64,000 bases of DNA from Bacteroidota bacterium. Its GTDB lineage: Bacteria > Bacteroidota > Bacteroidia > Chitinophagales > Chitinophagaceae. The notes under the pieces were generated by a model that saw nothing but the letters and a program-made list of their open reading frames with translations, made no database searches and was not told where the DNA came from. A program made the position numbers and the translations under genes. Each line of letters begins with the position of its first letter. Within the stretch, counting starts at the first letter, position 1. Where the stretch lies: the NCBI GenBank assembly GCA_016712665.1, contig JADJQP010000001.1, forward strand, positions 124,001 to 188,000. The letters are read 5' to 3'. This document shows positions 20,069 through 29,131 of this stretch, in pieces.

Positions 20069-20103
20069 TTTGAAAAATATTTAATAGTTTGTATATATAT
20101 TTG
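20069..20103 (+). promoter_or_regulatory. Probable promoter of the efp-accB-accC run
   Basis: TTTG at 20069-20072 and TATATTTG at 20096-20103 match the Bacteroidota -33/-7 consensus (TTTG, TAnnTTTG) with a 23-base spacer, a little longer than usual. The ATG of efp follows 30 bases later. Confidence 0.45.
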
Positions 20104-20132
20104 TGGTTTAAACAAAAAATTAATAGAGTACA

Positions 20133-20699
20133 ATGGCAACAACAGCAGATATGCGTTCGGGATTAATTATCAAATTAGATGGTAGTTTGTATAGTGTAGT
20201 AGAGTTTGGGCAAAATAAAACCGCACGGGCTGCAGCCAAAGTGTGGGCCAAATTAAAAGGTGTAGACAATAATCGAACAATAGAGCAAACCTGGAATAGT
20301 GGTGAAACCATACACCCGGTTCGGGTTGAAAAAAAACCGTATCAGTATTTATACCAAGACGAAACGGGATTCAACTTTATGGATAATACAACCTTCGAAC
20401 AAATTACAGTGGCTGAAAATTTAGTGAATGCGCCGCAATTTTTGAAAGATGGTTTAGAAGTGATTGTACTTACTAACGGAGAAACGGACTTGCCGATTGG
20501 TGTAGAGCTTCCCGAAAAAATTGAGGTGCTGGTAACCTATAGCGAACCCGGTATGAAAGGCGATACCGCCACCAGAACCCTAAAACCTGCTACTGTGGAA
20601 ACCGGCGCTACCGTTAATGTTCCTTTATTTGTAAATGAAGGCGATATGATACGTATCAACACCAAGTCTGGTGAATATGTAGAACGAGTGAAAAATTAA
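20133..20699 (+). CDS. efp: Elongation factor P with Arg-tipped loop
   Basis: 188 residues, full length: KOW-like domain I, then two OB domains ending in the signature TVNVPLFVNEGDMIRINT. EF-P relieves ribosome stalling at polyproline. Domain I normally reads PGKG with a modified Lys at the tip; here the loop is GQNKTARAAAKVWAKLKG, so aligning on VEF and AKLK puts Arg32 at the tip position. From memory the same loop occurs in Chitinophaga-type EF-P, so it is a lineage trait. No modifying enzyme gene is in the window. It is followed by accB and accC, a common order. Confidence 0.95.
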   Translation: MATTADMRSGLIIKLDGSLYSVVEFGQNKTARAAAKVWAKLKGVDNNRTIEQTWNSGETIHPVRVEKKPYQYLYQDETGFNFMDNTTFEQITVAENLVNAPQFLKDGLEVIVLTNGETDLPIGVELPEKIEVLVTYSEPGMKGDTATRTLKPATVETGATVNVPLFVNEGDMIRINTKSGEYVERVKN

Positions 20700-20756
20700 C
20701 AGGGATTGATTTTCTAATCATAACATTTTCTTTTTTATAAATTAAAAAAATAAAAA

Positions 20757-21377
20757 ATGGCAACATCAAAAAAAGCAGTGGGCGCTGCTGTACCAAACAA
20801 CAGCAAGAAACCGGCCGGCAAACCGTTAGCACCAAAAACAAAATCTGTTGTTAAAGAGCCTGTTTCCAAAACCCCCAACGCAATATTTAATATTGATGAA
20901 ATAAATAATTTATTGATGGCGGTGAATCATTCGAATGTGAATGAGTTGAAATTGGAAAAAGGCGATTTTAAAATTACCATTCGACAAGGAATGCCATTGG
21001 TCAACTCGGCACCGGCACCACAAGTGGTTCATACCGCTGCTCCGGCCGCTATTTCAACTCCTGCTCCGCTTGCTGCAACTCCTGCTCCGGTTGCCACCAG
21101 CGCACCGGCAACAGCCAGTTCAGAGGCACCTGCCGAGAATTTAATTACCGTTAAATCGCCCATGATTGGAACCTTCTTTCGTGCTGCGGGTCCCGGAAAA
21201 CCCAATTTTGTAAACGTGGGCGATGAAGTAAAAGTGGGTCAGGTGATTTGCATTGTAGAAGCGATGAAACTATTCAATGAAATTGAAAGTGAATTTAGCG
21301 GAAAAATAATTAAAGTATTAGCTGACGATTCGAGTCCGGTTGAATATGACCAACCACTATTTCTTATTGAACCTTAA
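20757..21377 (+). CDS. accB: Biotin carboxyl carrier protein of acetyl-CoA carboxylase
   Basis: 206 residues. The C-terminal biotinyl domain (about 130-206) carries the biotinylation site VEAMKLFNEI with the acceptor Lys. The N-terminal helper domain is seen in IFNIDEINNLLMAVNHSNVNE; an Ala/Pro linker connects them. A Lys/Ala-rich extension of about 40 residues (MATSKKAVGAAVPNNSKK) precedes it and is longer than in E. coli AccB. Works with AccC encoded 118 bases downstream in the first step of fatty acid synthesis. Confidence 0.95.
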   Translation: MATSKKAVGAAVPNNSKKPAGKPLAPKTKSVVKEPVSKTPNAIFNIDEINNLLMAVNHSNVNELKLEKGDFKITIRQGMPLVNSAPAPQVVHTAAPAAISTPAPLAATPAPVATSAPATASSEAPAENLITVKSPMIGTFFRAAGPGKPNFVNVGDEVKVGQVICIVEAMKLFNEIESEFSGKIIKVLADDSSPVEYDQPLFLIEP

Positions 21378-21379
21378 GT

Positions 21380-21487
21380 AATTTGAAAATAATTTAATTT
21401 GAAAATTTGATAGTGCGCCATGCAAATGGTACTTTTTGAAGGAATCCAAAAATGAACAAGGAATCAAATTATCAAATTGCCAAATTG
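21380..21487. repeat. AT-rich inverted-repeat element between accB and accC
   Basis: The gap holds AATTTGAAAATTTGATA on the left (about 21395-21411) and ATCAAATTATCAAATTGC on the right (about 21463-21480), arms that can pair across a spacer. A closely similar element lies between atpD and atpC (36306-36384). It probably folds into an RNA hairpin inside the operon transcript. Confidence 0.6.
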
Positions 21488-21494
21488 AAAAAAC

Positions 21495-22832
21495 ATGTTT
21501 AGAAAAATATTAATTGCAAACCGAGGAGAGATTGCGCTCCGTGTGATTCGTACGTGCAAAGAAATGGGAATTCCCACGGTGGCAGTGTATTCCACAGCTG
21601 ATAAAGACAGTCTTCATGTTCGATTTGCAGATGAGGCCGTTTGTATTGGCAAACCTGCCGGGGCTGATTCCTATTTAAACATACCCCATATCATGGCTGC
21701 TGCCGAAATCACCAATGCAGATGCCATACATCCCGGTTACGGCTTCTTATCTGAAAACGCAAAATTTGCAGAGATTTGTGGCCAGTATAATATTAAGTTT
21801 ATTGGACCCATGCCCAACATGATTAATGCCATGGGAGATAAAATCACTGCCAAGGAAACCATGATTAAAGCAGGTGTGCCTGTAGTGCCGGGTAGTGAAG
21901 GGTTGTTGCAGAGTGTAGACCATGCCAAAAAAGAAGCCAAAAAAATGGGGTATCCCGTTATTATCAAGGCTACAGCAGGTGGAGGCGGTAAAGGAATGCG
22001 TATTGTGTGGAAGGCAGAAGAAATGGAGAAAGCCTATGACTCTGCCAAAATGGAAGCTACCACTTCATTTAAAAATGATGGGGTCTATATGGAAAAATAT
22101 GTAGAGGAACCGCGACATATCGAAATACAAGTAGCAGGAGATCAATTTGGAACGGTATGTCATTTGAGTGAGCGTGATTGTTCGATACAACGTCGTCATC
22201 AAAAATTGGTAGAAGAAAGTCCTTCGCCGTTTATGACACCCGAATTAAGAAAAAAAATGGGTGCGGCTGCTATCAAGGCTGCTTCTGCTATTAATTATGA
22301 GGGTGTTGGAACCATTGAATTTTTAGTTGACAAGCATCGTAATTTTTACTTTATGGAAATGAATACCCGTATTCAAGTAGAGCACTGCGTAACGGAAGAA
22401 GTAATCAATTATGATTTGATTAAAGAACAAATAAAAATTGCAGGCGGCGTGCCGATATCCGGTAATAATTACGAGCCTAAAATGCATGCCATTGAATGTC
22501 GTATCAATGCAGAAGACCCTTACAACGATTTCAGACCCTCACCGGGCCGTATCAATGTATTGCATACTCCGGGAGGACATGGTGTGCGTATTGATTCACA
22601 TATTTATGCCGGCTATACTATACCGCCCTATTATGATTCTATGATAGCAAAAAGTATTGCAGTGGCACAAACTCGTGAAGAGGCAATTAATACCATGAGT
22701 CGCGCTCTTAGTGAATATGTGATTGAAGGCATCAAAACCACCATCCCCTTTCATCAGCAATTGATGCAAAATGAAGATTTTATCAGTGGCAATTTTACCA
22801 CTAAGTTTATGGATAGTTTTCAATTGAAATAG
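21495..22832 (+). CDS. accC: Biotin carboxylase subunit of acetyl-CoA carboxylase
   Basis: 445 residues, full length. It carboxylates the biotin on AccB using ATP and bicarbonate. N-terminal FRKILIANRGEIALRVIRTC, the ATP-grasp glycine loop (KATAGGGGKGMRIVW), the HLSERDCSIQRRHQKL stretch and the catalytic EMNTRIQVEH are all present. Same strand as efp and accB, so probably one transcription unit. Confidence 0.97.
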   Translation: MFRKILIANRGEIALRVIRTCKEMGIPTVAVYSTADKDSLHVRFADEAVCIGKPAGADSYLNIPHIMAAAEITNADAIHPGYGFLSENAKFAEICGQYNIKFIGPMPNMINAMGDKITAKETMIKAGVPVVPGSEGLLQSVDHAKKEAKKMGYPVIIKATAGGGGKGMRIVWKAEEMEKAYDSAKMEATTSFKNDGVYMEKYVEEPRHIEIQVAGDQFGTVCHLSERDCSIQRRHQKLVEESPSPFMTPELRKKMGAAAIKAASAINYEGVGTIEFLVDKHRNFYFMEMNTRIQVEHCVTEEVINYDLIKEQIKIAGGVPISGNNYEPKMHAIECRINAEDPYNDFRPSPGRINVLHTPGGHGVRIDSHIYAGYTIPPYYDSMIAKSIAVAQTREEAINTMSRALSEYVIEGIKTTIPFHQQLMQNEDFISGNFTTKFMDSFQLK

Positions 22833-22911
22833 AATGATTCTTGTGAAAAACTTTAATTAGTGGGATCAAGCCTTGAATCTTTTGCATAAAAAGATATGGA
22901 GCGATCACACT

Positions 22912-23157
22912 TTATTTCAGAATACAAGTACCATCATAATGTTGTGTGAAGTACTTTCCTTCATTGTCAATTGAACAATTAGATGCAGCATCTTCTTTAA
23001 TCCGACCCGATACTTTAACCGTTTCAACTTTATTAGGAGTACCTGGTGGATGCCATGCAGCCATCGGAACATACGTGCACTCGCAATCATAATCTTTGCT
23101 TTTAAGGCAGGAACTCATAAAAGAAACGAGCAATAACCCCAATACTATTTGCTTCAT
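22912..23157 (-). CDS. Small lipoprotein, unknown function
   Basis: 81 residues with a lipoprotein signal peptide (MKQIVLGLLLVSFMSSC; lipobox MSSC). The mature part contains three more Cys (DCEC and SNCS, TCIL region) and the phrase VSGRIKEDAASNC, typical of short Bacteroidota envelope lipoproteins. A TACCTTTG box (reverse of 23174-23181) lies 17 bases upstream of the start with a TTTG 16 bases further on, a plausible promoter. Confidence 0.7.
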   Translation of the reverse strand: MKQIVLGLLLVSFMSSCLKSKDYDCECTYVPMAAWHPPGTPNKVETVKVSGRIKEDAASNCSIDNEGKYFTQHYDGTCILK

Positions 23158-23228
23158 AAAATAGGTTTGGTTGCAAAGGTAAAGAATGAAATTGAAACAA
23201 AATCACCATTTAGGGTTGATAAATAATA

Positions 23229-23459
23229 TTAAAAGTCTAATAAATCTCTTTTATCGGCGCCCATCGTTTTTGCCAAAGTGAGAATAGTGCAAAGAGTCGG
23301 ATTGATTTTGCCGGTTTCTATCCTTGCTATTTGAGAAAGGGTAATATCAGATGCGTATGAAAGTGATTCTTGGGTAAATCCATGTTTTTTCCGCAACATT
23401 TTGAAATGCTGTCCAAAACGTAATAATAAATCAGATTCCCTTTTATTCACTGTGAACAA
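23229..23459 (-). CDS. XRE-family helix-turn-helix regulator
   Basis: 76 residues, essentially only a Cro/C1-type HTH: FGQHFKMLRKKHGFTQESLS then ITLSQIARIETGKINPTL, with the usual Q at the start of the recognition helix. No sensor or catalytic domain. A perfect 30-bp palindrome starts 21 bases upstream of its ATG and lies between it and the divergent gene at 23542, so autoregulation and control of the secreted-protein set to the right are likely. Confidence 0.85.
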   Translation of the reverse strand: MFTVNKRESDLLLRFGQHFKMLRKKHGFTQESLSYASDITLSQIARIETGKINPTLCTILTLAKTMGADKRDLLDF

Positions 23460-23479
23460 AAGAATGCTTATTGGGATGA

Positions 23480-23509
23480 AATTATTATAGCATATATGCT
23501 ATAATAATT
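23480..23509. promoter_or_regulatory. Perfect 30-bp palindrome, probable operator
   Basis: Each 15-base arm is the exact reverse complement of the other, centred between 23494 and 23495 with the core TATAGCATATATGCTATA. It sits in the 82-base divergent gap between the XRE gene and the secreted gene at 23542. Dimeric XRE proteins bind such sites. No T-run follows it on either side, which argues against a terminator. Confidence 0.7.
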
Positions 23510-23541
23510 AAATTTTAAATTATTTTTGATAAAAAATATTT

Positions 23542-24702
23542 ATGAAAAAGATACTGCCCGCCCTTTTTTTAATAATGTGCCTTTCTATTGAATCATTTGC
23601 CCAATGGTCAGCTGGCGCAAACCCCACCACCATGGATAATGTAGGCATTGGGAACACCAACCCTTTGCAGAAGCTTACCGTTACATCTGCATGGGATATT
23701 GTAAATTGCAATTATACCGGAGTGCCGGCATTGCGAATTAATTGGCATACTCCTTCCAATTATCCAAATTGCCCTAATGGCATTGGAGGCACCTTACCTA
23801 ACGTAGCCGAAATTATGAAAATAGACGGAAACACAGCACTTCCATTAGTTGTACTAAACGACAATGGAAATTTAGGTATAGGAATATCCACTCCTACCTC
23901 AAAACTACATGTTGCAGGTACCACACTTTTTGAAGCTAGTTTTAGCGGAGATTTTGCTCAGATAATAAATAACAAAAATAATTTACAAGTGGGAGCCGCA
24001 ACACTTATTTTAAAAAATGCAGGTACTCAAAATGATAATCCAACCCTATTGAAAGCAGTCGGAGGCAACATAGACCGCTTTACTATTACAAATAATGGAC
24101 AGGTGGGTATTTGTGTTGGGAATCCAAAATACCATCTTGCAGTGGCGGGTGGTCTACTTATAGATAACGATGGACAATTTGCAGGCAATATCACTAATAA
24201 CAGCGAAAATGAGGTGATAAAATTTGGCGGTTATACTAGTGGAGAAGCAATTGGTTCGGTACGCACCGGTGGGGTAAATAATTATGGAATTGATTTTTAT
24301 ACAGCCTATGCTTCACGTATGTCCATCAGAAACAATGGAGATGTAGTGATTGGCAATGTGAGCGTACCGGCAAATTCTCCTTACAAGCTATATGTTGAAA
24401 AAGGCATCCTTACTGAGCAGGTAAAAATTGCTATCAAAACAACTAACGATTGGAGTGACTATGTTTTTGACCAAAACTACCGCTTGATGCCTTTAAAGAA
24501 GTTGGAAAAATTTATTAGTGCACACAAACACCTACCTGAAGTGCCCAGTGCTCAAGAAGTGGTGAACAATGGACTGAATATTGCCAGCATGGATGCTACC
24601 CTACTCAAAAAGATAGAAGAGCTTACCCTTTACCTCATAGAACAAGATAAAAAAATAAACAGCCTCCAAGAAAAAATAAGTAATTTAGAGCAACAAAAAT
24701 AA
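23542..24702 (+). CDS. Secreted tail-fibre-like protein with coiled-coil end
   Basis: 386 residues with a signal peptide (MKKILPALFLIMCLSIESFAQ). The body has beta-rich repeats of the type VGIGNTNPLQKLTV and LGIGISTPTSKLHVAG, as in phage tail-fibre-like and adhesin-like proteins of Bacteroidota. The C-terminus has SDYVFDQNYRLMPLKKLEKF, HKHLPEVPSAQEV and a coiled coil (LIEQDKKINSLQEKISNLEQ), the end found in many secreted trimeric-looking proteins of the phylum. No T9SS module follows. Probably first gene of a set with 24708 and 25243, under the palindrome. Confidence 0.75.
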   Translation: MKKILPALFLIMCLSIESFAQWSAGANPTTMDNVGIGNTNPLQKLTVTSAWDIVNCNYTGVPALRINWHTPSNYPNCPNGIGGTLPNVAEIMKIDGNTALPLVVLNDNGNLGIGISTPTSKLHVAGTTLFEASFSGDFAQIINNKNNLQVGAATLILKNAGTQNDNPTLLKAVGGNIDRFTITNNGQVGICVGNPKYHLAVAGGLLIDNDGQFAGNITNNSENEVIKFGGYTSGEAIGSVRTGGVNNYGIDFYTAYASRMSIRNNGDVVIGNVSVPANSPYKLYVEKGILTEQVKIAIKTTNDWSDYVFDQNYRLMPLKKLEKFISAHKHLPEVPSAQEVVNNGLNIASMDATLLKKIEELTLYLIEQDKKINSLQEKISNLEQQK

Positions 24703-24707
24703 TTCTT

Positions 24708-25220
24708 ATGAAAAGCTTACTCATACTACTTGCGCTTGCTATAATTACCTGTAGCAGTTGCAAAAAATGGCAACATAAATACCCTGAAGATACGGAAAGA
24801 ACAAAACTTACCCCTGAAGAGCGACTAACTGGAAAAACATGGACACTCACCAAAGCAACCTTAAATGGCATCGATTATACTGATACGGTACTTAATAAAA
24901 TAGGGAAACTTGAAATTAACTTAAGCACCGTGGAGGAAGATATGAATTACAACAAGGGGTATGCAGAAGATAATGTATGGGGGGCGTTTGGTATTTTATG
25001 GTCAATTAGAAATACTGAACAAGATATTGTTTTATTTAGGACTGCTGGTGGTGCTCCATTTTATGACATTCCATGTGTAGCTTACATAAATTATTTAGAT
25101 AATTCTGGTTTTCGTAAGTACACACATCAGATCATGAAGCTTACCCAAAATGAATTCAAGATACAATTAACTACGGCAAATTTGGATAGTACTTATATAA
25201 ATGTATTTCAGGCCAATTGA
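24708..25220 (+). CDS. Lipoprotein, lipocalin-like, unknown function
   Basis: 170 residues. Lipoprotein signal peptide MKSLLILLALAIITCSSC with lipobox CSSC. The mature part begins with a short linker, then RLTGKTWTLTKATLNGIDYTD, the opening strand pattern of lipocalin-like Bacteroidota lipoproteins. It starts 5 bases after the previous stop, and its end precedes the next start by 22 bases, so the three genes are likely co-transcribed. Confidence 0.65.
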   Translation: MKSLLILLALAIITCSSCKKWQHKYPEDTERTKLTPEERLTGKTWTLTKATLNGIDYTDTVLNKIGKLEINLSTVEEDMNYNKGYAEDNVWGAFGILWSIRNTEQDIVLFRTAGGAPFYDIPCVAYINYLDNSGFRKYTHQIMKLTQNEFKIQLTTANLDSTYINVFQAN

Positions 25221-25242
25221 ACCAAAAGAAATCCCAAAAGAA

Positions 25243-27744
25243 ATGAAAAATATTTTCTTCAAAATAGCAATTACTTTAATGATATGTTGCGCATATGGTA
25301 TAGCCTATGCACAAGCTACCTCACTAACCGAAGTTGCAAAAAATGATATGAAATATTGGAAGTTGCGCGGTAGATTGACCGGCGACGACAATAATAAAGA
25401 TGTCTACAATGGATTTATGACAGTAGGTTCAGGTACGGGCATGAGTATCCCATCTGAAATTCGCCACCCTATAGATAGAAGAAGTTTTTGGATGTATGAT
25501 CCAAGTCTTACCGATCTTTATTGCCAAAACCAGCACCTTTTCGGCGTACAAACTTGGGCGAAATATGGAAACCTACCCATCGGTGATTTTTCAGCAGTAA
25601 TTGATAACACCTTCCAACATATCATAGACCCTCGCGATAATAAAGAAGTTTTCGGAGTACAAGATTTTGGAGATAACCCATTGATTAGTATTGGGCAATA
25701 TTTGGCAGTATTGGGTACCGAATGGCGTTTATTTAAAAGGGAAGGGGTAAGTACTACAGAAACTGAAAGAGAAATATATTATGCTTTGCTTGCATTAGAC
25801 AGATTAGATTTAAAAGGAGAGGAGCTTTATGGAATTACTCCAAGTTTAAATGGCTTCTTGATCCGAGATGATATCCCTGCTACCTTTGAATTGAATAATG
25901 CCGGAAAAAATATCGACCTGGTGGCATCATTTGCCAGTAGCCCCACTGCAAATGGTGGCCCTAAAGAAGTAGATGGCGATTGTGAACTTCCTGGCACTTT
26001 TAATAAATATGCTGCAGCCATGAGTCAAGATGAAGCATATGGTTTGCTTTTTGGATGTGCGATGCTTAACAAAATGCTTACTTACAATAACCAGGCAGTT
26101 TATAACAATGTAAATTTAAAAACGTGGAACGCCGAAATTGTAGGGCGAATTATTAACTGGATTAAGAACGGGTCGCTAGCACCGGGTTACTGGATATTGG
26201 CCGACCCCGCAAATAAACTACCCGTTTGCAGAGGCCCAATGTCTCTTTTTTATAGTTTTCCATTAGCCCGTATTGCAAATATTATTACAGGGCAAAATGT
26301 GAGTAATGGCGTTTCCAATTCCATAGGTTTTGTTTTGTGGCAAACCCTAAAAAATACGTATGGGGCAAATAATTTTGATGCCACCATTTCACTCAATATT
26401 CCTGCTGCCCTTCAAAATTTACTAAATTTGGATGCCTATGAATACATTTTAGTGCCAGGAAATCAAAATTTCTCCCACAAAAGTGCCTATAATGTTTCCA
26501 TGTTTTTACGTCTTCTCACAAGTAGTAAAACTGCAGCGCGACCCGGCCCTCCTTTTTTCGATTTTAATGGTAAATACCTTACCAATACCATTTCGCAAAC
26601 ATATCTAAAAAATGTGTATGACCTTGCGGGCGCAGCAATGAGTAATTACAATCCCGTGCACACGTCCACTTGGTGGTATAATGAATTTAAGGAAATGAAA
26701 TGTGGATGTAATTACATACAGAATTTTAACCCGAATGCATATTGGGGTTGCCTTGAATATAAAAACACTAATGGCATAATGGCCGATAAAGGAAGATGGA
26801 ACTTGCAAGACAGATGGGCAAATCCTGTGTATGCGGAACCTACATCACCAATTATGGATGAATTTCCAGGTCTGGATTATATGCTGGGTTATAATCTTTA
26901 CAAATACAATTATTTCAACTCCGGTTATCGAAATAAGATTAGAAGAAATATTACCAATGCAAATTATCCATGGGTGTTTCCAGGGTACAATCAAATTCCA
27001 GCCTTTACAATTGGTGGTGTACAGAATCCCTTAGAGGTAAAATCCGTTTTTTCACTAGAAGCAGGTAATACCAACTTGCAATCTGATGCAAAGGTATACT
27101 ACTTTGCAGGCTCTGATATTAAACTAACTCCGGGTTTTCATGCAAAACCTGGTGCCGTATTTGCCGCCAAGATTCAAGAATTTGATTGCAGTCCTAACAA
27201 TTATCTCATTGGGCCGATGGAAGTGGTTGCCTACAAAACAGAAGATACATTAACCGGGACTACATTCCTTGATTTTATTGATACAGTAGAAGTTTTCCAA
27301 GAGGAAGATACCACATTCGAAGATTTTACCCCACCTGATTATGATTCTAATGTTTTAATAAAATATGTTTCAAATGATACTATTTTTTTTGAACTAAATC
27401 CCGATTACGTTTTTACAGATTCTGGTGAAATCATTTACGCTCCTGCCAATAACAAAGCTGCCCTCGACGAGGCCACGATAAACAACATTACGCTTTTTTC
27501 CCAATCCTAGCAGCACTTCAGCGATTAGGAGTATATGCTTTATTATGACAGCGAAGTAAAAATAATAGTAACAAATGAATTAGGCCAAGAAATGCGAAAT
27601 ATAGTATCCAATGAAATATTTAGACAGCAAAGGGGCAAGCAAAAAATAGTACTCAATACAGCTAGTCTGAATTCGGGCATCTATTTTTGTATGGTAGAAC
27701 TGAATGGCAGAAGGCAGGTTCTTACATTCAGTGTTTTGCGGTAA
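25243..27744 (+). CDS. Large T9SS-sorted secreted protein, frame disturbed near the C-terminus
   Basis: ATG at 25243 gives signal peptide MKNIFFKIAITLMICCAYG; the ATG at 25201 lies in the preceding gene. The ~620-residue body (EVAKNDMKYWKLRGRLTGDD onwards) belongs to no family I recognise. A beta-rich motif follows (IKLTPGFHAKPGAVFAAKI), common just before T9SS modules. The frame stops at TAG 27508-27510 after NNITLFSQS, but FPNPSSTSAI is readable one base on, and the original frame resumes at EYMLYYDSEVKIIVTNELG to 27744 with the rest of the sorting module (LNSGIYFCMVEL). One T too many at 27494-27499 and one base too few near 27527 explain this; the whole is about 833 residues. Confidence 0.7.
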
Positions 27745-27844
27745 CAGCCCTATGGCTATTTCATATATTAGCAAAATGAATTTATCATTCAATGCAGACA
27801 TTTTTTGCTAAATTATTTCTCTACTTTTGGCAAAAATATACCGT

Positions 27845-28555
27845 ATGAAAAAATTACTTCTGTGTTTGCTGTTGTTCCCAACCATAACCTATGCACAATA
27901 CTATTATAGCTTTAAGGATATCAGTGGTAAATGGGTAGAGCTTACACGCACCGATAAAAATAGTGATGTAACCCCCTTTAAGGATACGCTATATATTGAA
28001 ATTCGTGAAGATGGCTTTATGATGGTACGTCATACTATTGGTGCCACCTATTATGGAGATGCCGAATTGCATGAAAATAAATTGTCTATACAAAAAGATG
28101 TATATAGTGTAGAAGGGAATGAGGACGGGGTGCTTAAACTAAAAAAAGGAAAATTTACCCACCGATTTATTAAGCAAGAAGCGTTTAACCCTTCACCGGT
28201 GCCAAAAACCATACCCGGTGCGGAAAGTGGCGTTATATTGACCGATTATGAAAACCTAAGTGGTAAGTGGACGGTTTATAAAAAAACAGATCCAAAGTTT
28301 ACCCATGGTACTTTTTATATCAAAAACATGGAAATTATTGAAATGAATATGAATAATGTGTTTAGTGCCGAAATAAACTTTCATAATATGGACTCCGTAT
28401 ACAGCGCATACGCTACTATTAAAATTCAAGATAAAGAGTTGCAAATTGTGAGTACCGACAAGGTTTTAAAAACAAGGATGGTTAAAAACGATGGGGAAGA
28501 AATGATACTGGAACATGGTAGTACTACCTATTTTTTGAAGCGGTTTAAGAAATAA
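27845..28555 (+). CDS. Secreted protein of unknown function with two lipocalin-like halves
   Basis: 236 residues from ATG 27845, with signal peptide MKKLLLCLLLFPTITYAQ. Two stretches open alike: FKDISGKWVELTRT and YENLSGKWTVYKKT, each followed by alternating strands, which suggests two related beta-barrel-like halves. No enzyme motif. It lies 100 bases after the T9SS gene, with its own probable promoter. Confidence 0.6.
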   Translation: MKKLLLCLLLFPTITYAQYYYSFKDISGKWVELTRTDKNSDVTPFKDTLYIEIREDGFMMVRHTIGATYYGDAELHENKLSIQKDVYSVEGNEDGVLKLKKGKFTHRFIKQEAFNPSPVPKTIPGAESGVILTDYENLSGKWTVYKKTDPKFTHGTFYIKNMEIIEMNMNNVFSAEINFHNMDSVYSAYATIKIQDKELQIVSTDKVLKTRMVKNDGEEMILEHGSTTYFLKRFKK

Positions 28556-29131
28556 ATTTTTTGTACATTATATGAATAGGTCGTTCTTGTATTGATGGAG
28601 CAATTGTTTATAAAGAATTTTCATGTCAAATACATAATGGGTATTGGGATAGCACCCATTCGAGCAAAATATCAGATAGCCTATTTCCCGATTGGGTTTG
28701 CTGTTGTACCTTAATACTCTCAAAAATTTCTTTTACAGGTACTGCAAAAAAACTGCATAGAGCTACTGATTCGCGCTGCAAGCAAAAAGCAAAAGCGTTG
28801 CGGGTGCGTATTCATTTCAAGATACGAATGCAACGTATGAGTTGTTCAATCCTTACCATAGAAAGAACCGCAGTATTTGAATGCAAAGTCGGGCAGGAAA
28901 AAGATTGGCGCGGTGGAAAAACAATAACTCCTTAGGCGCACGGACAGATTTTGTTCTACGCCATCCTTCATTATTTTTAAAGTCCAATTGGTAAGGCCTA
29001 CCGATTTAGAATAAAAATCGTAATAGTATGCTTGATATATTCTCTAGGTGATCATAAAACCTTCGTGAAATATTGAACGAATATTCCTTCGTGAAAGGGT
29101 ACCGATTGCAATAAATACCTATTCGAAGTCT
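28556..29131. other. Long non-coding stretch
   Basis: 576 bases with stops in all frames on both strands and no RNA fold I can support. It contains a short string (GGGCAGGAAAAAGATTG, about 28891-28907) resembling one at 1691-1704, and an 11-base direct repeat CCTTCGTGAAA at 29060 and 29086. It may be the remains of a decayed gene or repeat. Confidence 0.35.
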
